From NCBI GenBank assembly GCA_030144725.1, contig JASKMD010000025.1:868001-932000 (forward strand): a DNA stretch of 64,000 bases, in the 5' to 3' direction. This document shows, piece by piece, positions 32,581-42,709 of the stretch. Source of the DNA: Haematococcus lacustris (lineage: Eukaryota > Chlorophyta > Chlorophyceae > Chlamydomonadales > Haematococcaceae). Position numbers and translations under genes: made by a program. The notes beneath the pieces were generated by a model. That model was not told the origin of the DNA and made no database searches. It saw only the letters and a program-made list of their open reading frames with translations. Position 1 is the stretch's first letter. The number at the start of each line of letters is the position of its first letter.

Positions 32581-32923
32581 GTCTACAGTACTCATGGGGG
32601 TCTTGAGTACTGTAGAGGTCTACAGTACTCATGGGGGTCTTGAGTACTGTAGAGGTCTACAGTACTCATGGGGGTCTTGAGTACTGTAGAGGTCTACAGT
32701 ACTCATGGGGGTCTTGAGTACTGTAGAGGTCTACAGTACTCATAGGGGTCTTGAGTACTGTAGAGGTCTACAGTACTCATGGGGGTCTTGAGTACTGTAG
32801 AGGTCTACAGTACTCATAGGGGTCTTGAGTACTGTAGAGGTCTACAGTACTCATGGGGGTCTTGAGTACTGTAGAGGTCTACAGTACTCATGGGGGTCTT
32901 GAGTACTGTAGAGGTCTACAGTA
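32581..32923 (+). repeat. 37-bp palindromic tandem array, left block (9 units)
   Basis: The unit gtctacagtactcatggggg / tcttgagtactgtagag repeats every 37 bp. Each unit boundary forms GAGTACTGTAGA-GG-TCTACAGTACTC, a 12-bp perfect inverted repeat with a 2-bp spacer. The array continues at 33971 after an inserted element. Confidence 0.93.
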
Positions 32924-33970
32924 GGTCACCCCCGCCATTGGCTGCACCCCCGTGGCTCAAGAGATAACTTTCTTACTCATTTCTGCACGGATGAGGCCGC
33001 CGATTGGTGCGATGAGCTGCTTATGGCCTGAATAGAGTGCAGCCAGCCACAGCGATTTGCCGGCTGGCTGGCCCCAACCCGCGACGGACAATTCAAATTT
33101 TTAGGTCAGCACGCGACAGTGCTGCTGCGTCCCAGCACACATCGATACCATCTCCCAAGCTGGGGGCGTGTACACGACGGCGGATTGCTGCTGAACCTGC
33201 AATTTTGGAACTTGCGCGTTACGCCGGGTTGCTGGCCTCCAACCCGCGACGGACATTTAAATTATCAGGTTGCACAGGATGCTTCGATCGTTGATGTCTG
33301 TGGCTTACGAGCAACCAGGAGCAGCAAGAATATGTCAAAAAGATGTAGAAACTGAGCTGATAACTGTGCCCGCCCACACACATGAAACGGCACACAAATG
33401 AAGGCAACGCGTTTCTGTCGTGATTAAACGTTAGAAGCCCACACAATGAGTCGCACAGAACCGGCAGTACATCATCTGACGTCCTGGTTGGACTGTTAAC
33501 TGGACAGCAAAAAGGCCAGAATTAAAAAAATCGGACATGGGGTGACGTGAAACGAGTTCTGTCTTGACGTGACACGAGTTGCACGCTGTTCGGGTACAGG
33601 GACAGCCCAAGCCATACCAGCACTCCCAAGCATATCATCAGCACTAGCACTAGCACTTGAACACATGTCAGGGTTATGTCAGAACACATGTCAGGGTCCT
33701 GCGCCCGACAAGAAATTCAAAATTTTGAAAAGCTGGGCCGCTGAGCGCGATAGCTATGCGCTGATCACAGCCCCACTAATCAGGCCATTCCCGGCACAAC
33801 GCGACAGGAATTCTCAACACCCCCGCCCGCCCCGGCACAGGTGCACATCAGCCCGAGCAGCCCGCTAGCTTCGCTTTAATGAGCTGCACCGCCCTGCGCA
33901 GAAATCGCTGTAAAACTCTTAAAGACCGGTCGGATAGTTATCAGGGGTACAGCCAATGGCGGGGGTGACC
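32924..33970. mobile_element. 1047-bp non-autonomous TIR element with AGTA target duplication
   Basis: The left end GGTCACCCCCGCCATTGGCT is repeated inverted at the right end, with a match of about 26 of 27 bp. It sits inside one unit of the 37-bp array: left flank ctacAGTA (32920-32923), right flank AGTActc (33971-33974), reconstituting ctacagtactc. No transposase frame was found. A truncated relative (right 218 bp) is at 35619-35836. Confidence 0.85.
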
Positions 33971-34195
33971 AGTACTCATGGGGGTCTTGAGTACTGTAGA
34001 GGTCTACAGTACTCATGGGGGTCTTGAGTACTGTAGAGGTCTACAGTACTCATGGGGGTCTTGAGTACTGTAGAGGTCTACAGTACTCATAGGGGTCTTG
34101 AGTACTGTAGAGGTCTACAGTACTCATAGGGGTCTTGAGTACTGTAGAGGTCTACAGTACTCATGGGAGTCTTGAGTACTGTAGAGGTCTACATA
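33971..34195 (+). repeat. 37-bp palindromic tandem array, right block (6 units)
   Basis: This continues the array at 32581-32923 after the TIR element. It ends in tacagtactgtagagagacca, which links it to the palindromic satellite at 29868-30695. Confidence 0.92.
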
Positions 34196-34860
34196 CAGTA
34201 CTGTAGAGAGACCATTTACAGTACTGTAGCTGCCTTCCCCCATGCATCCTTAACCCCCATGCCCCCTTCACTCCCATGCAGGAACAACTCAATGTAGCCC
34301 AAGCTCGTTTGCTATCCCGACAGTGCTATGCAAATGCGCTGACAACAAAGCGTGCCTATGTTGCCGAGCACAAGTGGTGATGTAATGATGTAGGCTAAGA
34401 GTCATGATGTAATGATGTGAGGTTAGATGTAATGATGGATGGTTGAGGGCCAACCGCAAACAACTTTTGGGGCAATCTCTGCCGCACTCGATATTAGATA
34501 GGAGGGTGCGGTGCAGGAGGTTGTTGTGATTGCGGGGCATCATCAACATCCACAGCTTTGCGGGAGCTTGCAAGCCGAGCTACCCAGTACAACCGACAGA
34601 ACGGACCTAGCTTGCGATAGAGACGGGCCCCGGCCTTAGACCTTACACGTATGTATGTAGCTCCCTATGGCGACCTTATTGCGTGGACACAACTTTCGGC
34701 ACAAATATCCATATCGAGCTTGCGGGCCTACGCTTCGACGCCTCTCACTATTTATAGCACGCAGAAGCTGACGGTGCAATCGCGGTAGCAAATGGTGGTT
34801 TGAATGTGGAGAACAGCATGGTACCCTATTTACAAGAGACCTTGTCAAATCTGACCTACA
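34196..34860. other. Unassigned sequence
   Basis: No supported gene. A 34-codon plus-strand frame starting at about 34278 (MQEQLNVAQARLLSRQ...) is helix-like and could be an exon remnant, but nothing identifies it. Confidence 0.3.
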
Positions 34861-34932
34861 GTACTGTAGATGTCTACAGTACTGTAGACATCTACAGTAC
34901 TGTATACATCTACAGTACTGTAGGTACCTACA
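34857..34932. repeat. Isolated block of tacagtactgta palindromes
   Basis: Four palindromes at 18-bp spacing, the same family as 29868-30695, near the right end of the 5.3-kb insert. Confidence 0.9.
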
Positions 34933-35063
34933 CTCCAACTGCTCACATACTCAGAATTTCAACAAGCGTCAAGTGGCGTTGGAGTCGCAAGGACAATCCG
35001 AGGCGAACCGCATAAAAAAACTACCCCCCTAGGATGACGAATATCCGCACTAATTTGCCTGTG

Positions 35064-35357
35064 TGATGCTGGCAGACATCTTTACCAAGCCTTTGGCAGC
35101 AGTGAAGTTTAACGCTGGGAAGCAGGGGTGTGGAGTTTTCAGCCCATGAGCAGACACAGGCATGCTTGCCTGAAACAGTCTGTTATACCCAGTCTGTGAG
35201 TTGTCTCAGGACTGGGTTATGAGTAGCTTCATGCAGTTGCACAAGGCACAGGCTCGTATGCCTGTTAAGACAGCCGTTGTTTGTCAAGCAGTTGTTTGAT
35301 GCTTTACAGTTGAACGCAGACCTGGTCAAAACTTTTGGCTAGGTCACTGAGTGGGAG
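35064..35357 (+). pseudogene. Ty1/copia Pol C-terminal end and 3' UTR
   Basis: VMLADIFTKPLAAVKF (35064-35110) is the universal copia C-terminal motif and continues the RNase H interrupted at 29731. A purine-rich tract gtgggag immediately precedes the LTR at 35358. Confidence 0.82.
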
Positions 35358-35529
35358 TGTTAGAAAGCTTGCCCTCCCGGTGCAGTTGATTTAAAGCACC
35401 GGGATAGTAGGGCATGTGCCAGCGGCCTAGCCGAAGAGTGTACGAGTGTGACTGCTTGGTATAGAGCAGTTGCCAGGCAGAGAACGACACCCTGAACTGG
35501 TGTCGTCGTCTGCCCGTGCAATCTTAACA
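35358..35529 (+). repeat. Copia-type 3' LTR
   Basis: This 172-bp block starts TGTTAGAAAGC and ends ATCTTAACA, with TGTTA...TAACA inverted ends. The last 42 bp recur at 35578-35619, a local duplication. No 5' LTR is in the window. Confidence 0.75.
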
Positions 35530-35618
35530 GGTAGGCGCGTTCTATGCGCCAGCTTGTTATGGCAGTTCTGTGTAAAAACCCTGAACTGGTGTCGTCGTCT
35601 GCCCGTGCAATCTTAACA

Positions 35619-35836
35619 GCTATTCGCCGATCACAGCCCCACTAAGCAGGCCAATTCCGGCACAATGCGACCAGAATTCTCAACACACCCGCCCGCCCCG
35701 GCACAGGTGCACATCAGCCCGAGCAGCCCGCTAGCCTCGCGCTCGTGAGCTGCACAGCCCTGCGCAAGAATCGCTGAAAAACTCTTAAAGATCAGTCGGA
35801 TAGTTATCAGGGGTGCAGCCAATGGCGGGGGTGACC
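35619..35836 (+). mobile_element. Truncated copy of the 1047-bp TIR element
   Basis: Matches 33750-33970 with scattered substitutions, ending in the same GGCGGGGGTGACC terminus. The left 0.8 kb is absent. Confidence 0.8.
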
Positions 35837-36012
35837 ACTGAACATAGCACTCAACACACTGAACACAACACTCAACGCACTGAACATAGCACTGAAGGCA
35901 CTGAACACATGCACTGAACGCACTGAACCTTGGACTGAACGCACTGGATCGTGCACTGAACGCACTGAACCTTGCACTGAACGCACTGAATCGTGCACTG
36001 AACGCACTGAAC
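35837..36012 (+). repeat. Tandem repeat of cactgaacg-type decamers
   Basis: About 17 imperfect units of (g)cactgaa(c/t), some in pairs of 20-22 bp. Non-coding in appearance. Confidence 0.8.
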
Positions 36013-36154
36013 AATACCCCCCAGCCCCAGCCTTTGACTTTTTAGGCCTGATTTTTTTGTGGTTGACTTGCTTACATTACAAGCTACACGTGGGCAAAGT
36101 TTCAGCCCAAACGGCTAAAGTCGGTCCAGGCGCCTGGCTGCTAATTCCTACGAG

Positions 36155-36640
36155 TGCAACGTTGACCTCTGCTTAGATCCCTACCCAGCCCATCACCCCA
36201 TCACCCCTACCCAGCATGAGGCCCCTACCCAGCATGACGCCCCTACCCCGCATGAGGGCCGTGGCGAGGAGCAGCTGGTGATCTAGGCCAAGCATGTTGC
36301 AGTGTTGCTGGTGTGGGGGCTCAGGTGTCAGGGAAAGTCAAAGCCAGGCTGTGTTTTTTGGTGGAGAGCAATGAGTTCTGGGACATTGTAGGAGCTTGGC
36401 AGACTTACGGGGGAAGAGCCCAATACCTTGCTTTGCAGCATGCACACATCTTTACATCAACCATTGAGACACATGCTATCACACAAACCAGCCAATAAAG
36501 CTACAGAGCACACCAAGACGGTAACACGGCCTGGCCACATGCTGCACATCATTGTGGCACCTCACGGCAGTGAGTACAATATGCAAACAACACAAACAAG
36601 CAAAACATAGGTGAGTATGTTCTCCCTTCGCCAGCTCAGC
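36155..36640 (+). pseudogene. Gene X copy 1 (3' fragment)
   Basis: The segment from caacgttgacctctg through SNEFWDIVGAWQTYGG to the acaaacaagcaaaacatagg tail matches gene X copy 3 (62518-62960) and, inverted, copy 2 (48050-48460). Only the last part of X is present, with several indels. It lies tail-to-tail with PhoD copy 1, the same arrangement as in the other two copies. The product is unidentified. Confidence 0.6.
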
Positions 36641-36699
36641 GCTTGTTCAGCTTTGGCTAGGTTGGGTTCGGTTCTATGTGCTCAGCAGTGCCCACCAGC

Positions 36700-39600
36700 T
36701 GCATGACTTTGGCGCATCACTTCCCCGAGCCACCACACACAGGCCCAGGCGTTCTTGGCCCAAAAGGGTTGGGACGGGCTTGCACGCAGATTGTACCCAG
36801 GGTTGTGAAGTACGTGTCTGAGTAGGTGAGCGTATGGTGTTAACGTCCACCCAGGTGCCTGCAGCCTCCACCTTGTTCAGCTCTAGGTGCAAAAAGCCCT
36901 GCGGCCAGCAACACAAAAGGGCCAGGGCAAGCGCCACTAGGCAAGGCGCTCGACCTGCATGACCAGCCTGGGTGCCCAGCTTCATGCTTGTGAGATGCTC
37001 ATGGTGCTGGAGGGGCCAAGTGGGCCCAAGGAGCTAGACATGGAGCCCGGCTTGGTGGCGCTGGTGCATGAGCACCACACCAGCAATAGCAGCTCAGTCG
37101 TGCATGCGCCGCAGTCCTGCAAGGTCCAGCTAATCAAGGGATTGCGACCAGGCCTGAGCTTCTTACGAATGTGAAACCAATCACAAACGCGTAAAGCCCA
37201 GCAGGAGTAGCAGCAAGCAGCACAATAATGTTTGCCATGTTGAAGCTGTTTCAGCTTAGGTGGGTGCCTGTCTGTCATGCCCAGCTGGCTAGCAGCACCA
37301 CAAGGGATCAGGCAGTAGTGCAGGAGGTAGGCACCCGCAGCCTCAGTGACACTGTTGAGGATGCTGTGTATTGTGAGGTTGGTGATGATGGTGGGTTTGA
37401 GACGCACCTTGTACAGGGACTGGACATACTTCACGTTGCGGTTCTGAGTCCTGAACAGGTTGTCAAAACCCACGGCATTGCACCTGCACACCAGTGGGCA
37501 GGGCACACGGGATGGTGCATACAAACAGCCATGGATTGGCATGGTGGGCTGCAAACAGCACTTGCTGCAACACGAGATGCATTGTGTAGCTATGTACCGG
37601 TGCAGCGAGCCAAGCGCAGCACTTGGAGCACCAAAAACGAAGCAAGGTGCTGGCCCCCACTCACGGTCCATTGGCACTGAGCGAGGTGATGCTGTTGCAC
37701 ACCATCTCCACCGCCAGGGATCCACGGCCCGTGGCGGGGTCATAGCCCGCCCCTGTGTCAGCCTCATAGGCCTTGAACTGCTCGCGGGGCACATCCATGG
37801 CAAAGGAGGAGTGCACATCCCCGGTCAGCACCACCACGTTGTCGATAGCGTGCTGTTCGATGGTGTCCAGGATGCGCTCCCGCTCAGCTTCAAGCAGCAG
37901 GGGGTGGGCCAGCAGGGGGTGGGCCAGGCAGGGAGGGAGGTGAGCCAGCAGCAAGGAGGCTCAGAGAAAGGAACGGGGATGCCCTGGCCATAACCAATGT
38001 ACCAGCCGGGTGGCAATCAGGCTCAAGGCAGCAAGTGTTGTGCAGGCAGGTCAGGTGATATGAATGATGGCACGGCTGCATGCTGACAGTCAGTGTGACC
38101 ATATGGGCAGTGGCCTCCGCGCTGGACTGACCAGCATAGCCGTCCCAGCCGTCAGTGTTGATAGCTCCGTTGGTGAAGCGCCATGCAGGAGCGAACACGA
38201 TCTGCATGGGAGGCAGGGCAGGTGATAAGTGAGCATGGCAGCAGCCTTGGCAGAGGATAGCAGTCAAATGCGGGTTGCTGCATTGTGGATGCCAGAGGTC
38301 ATGAGACCCAGCATGCAGATCATGGGAAGAGGAGGAGCCCTGGGTCTGGGAGGTGGTGGTCCTGGATGGAGGTGCCCTTGAGAACATGAGGCCCATGTCG
38401 CTTCAATCCCCCTTTGGGTTGGGCCAAGGCCATCCCTCAAACTCAAACCATTCCTTAGAGCTGTACGAGTCTCTGCATGTCATCTGGGGTGGGCCATGAC
38501 TGTGTCTACCCATTTGGGTGGTCTGAGTGTTCCTGCATAGAAGGGCCATGGCTGTGCTCACCTAAGATTGGCATATAGGCAGGGTGTGGTGATGTAGGAT
38601 GCAGGGCAGTCATGCGGGGTAAGGTGGTGAGGGTAAGTGTGATGAGCCAACCAGGGAGAGGATGACCCTTGTCCCTAGCAGAGGCGGGTGTGATGGTGGC
38701 AGATCCTGCAGGTGCAGCAGTGGGGGTGCTGGAGGAAGAGGAGCAGCTGCGTGCATCACAGACAAAGGAGCAGGGGATATGCAAGTGCAGTCATCCATGC
38801 ATGGTGGTGAGGGTAGGTGTGATGAACCCTCATCCCTGGCAGGGGCCTGTGCATTGTATGGTGCGTTGATGCCCACATTGAAGTAGCGCATGTCACTGGT
38901 GTTGAAGGGCTGTGACGGTTGCTCAGGGTCACGCCCAGTGAAGCGCGTGTCCAGCATCAGCAGGCTGGCCAGCTTGGCAAATGGAACTGGCGGTAGATGC
39001 GATGCCGGTCCTTGGGAGACTGCGGACGCAAAGGAGCAGTCTTGGGAGGGGCAGAAGGGGCGGCCAGCAACACAGCGGCATCGGCCTTGGTTAGCCTGGC
39101 AGCTGCCAATGGTCCACATGCGTTGTTGACATTGCAGCAGCACTCTCAGCAGACAATACACCCTGGCTGGCATTTCCCTCTGTGGGCGTCATGGGTTCAG
39201 CAGCAGCAGCGGCAGCAGCGGCAGCAACAGCAGCAGCGCCAGAGGCGGCAGCGGCATCAAACCTGACCTGACTTGACCTGACTCACCCTGGTTGGCCTGA
39301 CCTGACTTGCAGGCCGGATGGGCATGTACTCAAAGTAAGCGCGCACAGGACTAGGACTAGCAGCTTACACCTGACCGTCATGATGTCACAGCATAGCATG
39401 GTCCTTGCTTCGATATGTAGTCAGTCATGGCCCCGCACATGGTCTTGCATGCTGCAGCTGGCCCTGGCAGCATCATGGCCACGGGCCAGCTCTGTAGTGG
39501 CCTCACCTGTGCTCCAGTCCTGAATGCGTTGTTGGTGAACTCATGGTCGTCCCACACAGCGATCAGGGGCAGGGCTCCGCGCATGCGCATGGTGCCCCTG

Positions 39601-41288
39601 TCACTGTCCCACTGGCTGTGGCGCTCCCTGCACCCAGCACCCAGCAGCCAAGGTGGGCAGGCAGGGGCAGGAAGCAGTGGCCAAGTGTACTACCGGAAGC
39701 AAGGCCAGGCAGTGGTCAAAAGCTGAGGCAGGGCAAGCAATGGCAGGTGATGACGGGTGCTGGTGGGCAGTAGCTGGCGGTGGCGGGTAGTGGTGAGCAG
39801 TGGCGGATCATGGCGGGCATCAAATCTGTGGCCAGTCAAGAGAGGCCCATCTCTCAACCTGTAATCTTGCAGCATCACAATCTCCTTGCGTGGGTAGTGT
39901 GACCGCGTGCCCTTGCCTGGGTCACTCTCATCCCACAGCAGCGCGCTGCTGGAGTACTCATAGATGTAGTCGCCCAAGTGCTGCAGCCAGGCCAGGCCAG
40001 GGGCACTCAGCAGCTGTGTGCAGCCCAGCAAGGGCAGGTGCTGGCCACACACGGTAAGCATGAATGCGTAGCGTGTGGTGAAAGCAAGCAGGCAGGCGGA
40101 GGGTGTCAGAGCACCTACCAGCACCGCATCTAGCCTGTTGTTCTCAGCCCAGTCAGCGATGGCATCGTAGGCATTGAAGTAGCTGTAAGACTGCACAGGA
40201 GCACAAGGGGGCATGGCAAAATCTGGTGACCAGGGCGTCAAGCCTGGAGGGAGGAAATGGCAGGGGCCATAAGTCGGAGGGAGAAGTGTGGCATTAGAGA
40301 GTTAGAGCTGCATGCCTGCCAGCCAGGCTGCTTCATTCAATGCATTGCAGGTCAGGTTTGGCACAGTGTCCAGGAGCAGCTCACCAGCAATGCGCAGGAG
40401 GCCACTGCCAGGTTCACCCGCTCCAACGCCCTGTCATTGGCCCGGGGCAGGGTCTTGCTGCGGCCTGCATGACGGTGGTGTGCCACCGCTCTCAGCCATG
40501 CAGCCAACAGCACAGCAAGCATCACCAGCAGGCCGGTGTTGCTGGGACTCGACCCGCAACACCAGGCCCTGCCCGCCACCCACCAATCATTGAGGCTGTG
40601 CCATTCACGATGAACTGGTAGCAGTACACCTTCTTGGGCTTTAGGTTAGCCACGTCCACCTGCACACATGTGCTGCACTGTCTGGCCTCCACACCAGGCC
40701 ACCACTCCCACTAATGCCGTGGGCATGTCCGTGTACCTTAGCAAGAGGGGCTTCGAACGTCAAATGCGAGGGGTGACCAGCAGCCAGAGAGAATCTGAAC
40801 TCTGAACTCTAACCCCTAACCTGCACGCACCTAACCCAAACCCAACCCTCATTCAAACCCTGACCCTAATCCTGATTCTAATCCTGACCCTAACCCTCAT
40901 CACAACTTGAACCCTGGCCCTGGCCCTGACCCCAACCCAACCCTAAACACTTTCCTAACCCTAACCCTAACCCCAACCTAACCCCCAGTTTTGTGTCAGC
41001 CTGCATCAGTAACCAGAGGTATGGTATGAGGAGGATGGCAGGTGCTGGCTCTCTAGTCAAACACCATGCAACTCCCTTGCCTCCTACCTTGACGGACCAG
41101 TCCACATCCAGCGTGGTCGAGACCGATCCTTGCTGCTTCACTTGCTTGAACTCATTGTCACTGGCCACCGCCCAGTCCACGCGCACCACAGCAATGACAT
41201 TCTGGGAGGGTGCTCGGGCCCAAATGACGAACCCCCCATGCATTGAATCGCCAATGGCCACGCCCTGCCACAGAGCCACGCCCAGCAC
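36700..41288 (-). pseudogene. PhoD-type phosphatase, copy 1 (N terminus present, internal exons lost)
   Basis: Exons read on the minus strand: QGVAIGDSMHGGFVIWARAP (41288-41088); VDVANLKPKKVYCYQFIVNG (40659-40584); 40464-40385; SYSYFNAYDAIADWAENN (40190-40119); GDYIYEYSSSALLWDESD (39980-39859); LPLIAVWDDHEFTNNAF (39597-39507); LMLDTRFTGRDPEQ (about 39010-38855); IVFAPAWRFTNGAINTDGWD; VVVLTGDVHSSFAMDVP (about 37890-37672); NAVGFDNLFRTQ; and a C-terminal exon near 36900-36800. Metal-site motifs GDYIYE, WDDHE and GDVH are those of PhoD phosphodiesterase/alkaline phosphatases, usually secreted for phosphate scavenging. Compared with copy 2, 86 bp are missing at about 39345 (acceptor and start of an exon) and about 298 bp at about 38570 (the LLGKEQRKW exon), so it is probably dead. 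No convincing first exon or signal peptide was seen. Confidence 0.85.
40800..40990 (+). repeat. Degenerate CCCTAA telomere-like tract in a PhoD intron
   Basis: About 190 bp of ccctaa, ccctga and cctaat hexamers lies in the intron between the first two visible PhoD exons. It is followed by tgtgtcagcctgcatcagtaacca, which also follows the similar tract at 52250. Confidence 0.85.
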
Positions 41289-41677
41289 CGGCGGCAGTCA
41301 CTAGTAATGACGGGATTGGCACGCCGGGGGACATCGAGCAGCTCGCAGGCCTCATGCGCTGCTTGGCGCCGGCCGCACACCAACGCGGTGTGAACGCGGT
41401 GGCTGCGTCTGCTGCAGGCTGGCCACAGCTTTTCCCAGCCCGGCTTTGCTGGCTGTCAGCACATCGCACATCGCGCGCAAACCCAGCAGTGCTCTTACAG
41501 ATCCCGCCTTGCGACAAGGAAACAATCTGATTGCACTAACACACAGCTTCGGAAACGTGTACAGCGAGGACAACTGCTAAACGAATGTCGAGCCTGTACC
41601 AGCACCAAAGGCACAAAGAGACCCCGTCTCCCCCACTGTACGCGCCTTCATCCTATGTCCCCGCATGGCAACTTAAG

Positions 41678-42388
41678 CCAACTTGGCAACATCATTGAAG
41701 AAGGGGGAGGAGGGTGCAAATCACGAGGGCTACTCGCTACATCATCACTGCATGCCCAGGTCTGTCAAGGGTGCAGCACGTGCAATCCTTCCTAAAAGCA
41801 GGCCTTGCATCAGTATGGATCGTTGCCCAGCTATGGCAGGCTTATTTTCGACAATAACTCGTAAAGCAACCGCCGCCGGCTGGGCTCGTTGATGACGAGC
41901 AATCCAAGCATAAGAATAATAACCCCCACACTTGAGATGTGCGGAAAGAGCATAGACACATTTACCGATTTGGCGTAAGCCGCCTGAGCGGCGACGGACC
42001 CGAAGGTCACGAGCAGGAAAACGAACAGGCGAAAAGCAACGTCCTTTTTGCTTGGCACTTCACCTGCAAATGGATGCAACCTTTTCATGATAACATGCTT
42101 ATACACATTACTCAGATTATACACAATTATCTAGCCTACTCACCACTTGAAGCTTCCAGCTGGGTGATTTTTGCCTTCAGCTCAGCGTTCTCCTGGGACA
42201 ACTCCAGGACCTCTTGCGTCATCGCATCACACTCCTCTTTCGCCTGTCTGTATCCTTCAATGCTTGTTGTGTTGCCTGCAGAACAAAATGGTGGCAGATG
42301 CACACATACCCTTTATGAACTTTATGAAATGGTGAGATTGAATTCATATGCATGCCCGTGCTATGTACGAAATCACCATGGTTACTTA
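41678..42388 (-). repeat. Segmental duplicate A of coiled-coil gene 3' half
   Basis: 711 bp repeated in direct orientation at 51539-52249 (offset 9861) with a few substitutions. Confidence 0.93.
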
Positions 42389-42709
42389 CAGAGACAGCTA
42401 CAAGTCAACACATCAGCATAGCGATAGCAATATACACCGCAACGCGCTGGATCCCTGAATTGTGCGTGACGCATACACCAAGCTAATGCTTGCGCTGGTA
42501 ACACATGCCTTCCTGCCACCGCACTTACTTTCCACCATCACGATTGTGGCAAGCGTGTTTTGCATCTGTGTCAATTGTTTCTCCAGCTCAGAGAGGCGCC
42601 CACTGTCGTACTCGCCCCTGATGGGTAATGCCAGGATAGACTCCCGCATCTCTTGCCCTTCCCTGATGCTCTCTTTCATTTTCTTAATAAGCTCTGTCAG
42701 TGACGCCAT
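41831..42709 (-). CDS. Small coiled-coil/transmembrane protein, three exons
   Basis: Exons 42709-42529 (181 nt), 42275-42144 (132 nt) and 42063-41831 (233 nt) join in frame through GT-AG introns to give about 181 residues, stop TAG. Exon 1 (MASLTELIKKMKESI ... ALPIRGEYDSG ... LEKQLTQMQ) and exon 2 (KEECDAMTQEVLELSQENAE) are heptad-like coiled coil. Exon 3 has two hydrophobic helices (FRLFVFLLVTFGSVAA and VGVIILMLGLLVI) and a basic tail ERRR-like segment (EPSRRRLLYELL). An acceptor-like TTGCAG directly precedes the ATG, so an upstream exon is possible. A membrane-anchored coiled-coil protein is likely, and the function is unknown. A paralogue at 59962-60602 keeps the 181-nt first exon and its phase. 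Confidence 0.72.

Larger units (their letters stand above)
29732..35063. mobile_element. 5.3-kb insert with 13-bp terminal inverted repeat, splitting copia
   Basis: The left edge CAGGCAAATTAGT (29732-29744) is mirrored perfectly by ACTAATTTGCCTG (35051-35063). Removing the insert rejoins copia residues SITQ to VMLADIFTKPL in phase if three bases equivalent to the CAG codon are kept. No transposase was found inside, and the content is satellite-like (palindromes, CCCAG, CTG). A clean target duplication could not be defined, so the class is unknown; recombination between repeats is an alternative. Confidence 0.6.

Noticed and set aside
32200..32632. Poly-Gln/Ala or Leu-rich repeat protein
   Set aside because: Low-complexity frames in CTG/CCCCC repeats without flanking conserved sequence.
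31449..32643. Long PSPAQ/GWAGL proteins on both strands
   Set aside because: They are forced by the (CCCAG)n repeat, which has no stop in any frame; there is no non-repeat coding sequence on either side. The same holds at 53743-54584.
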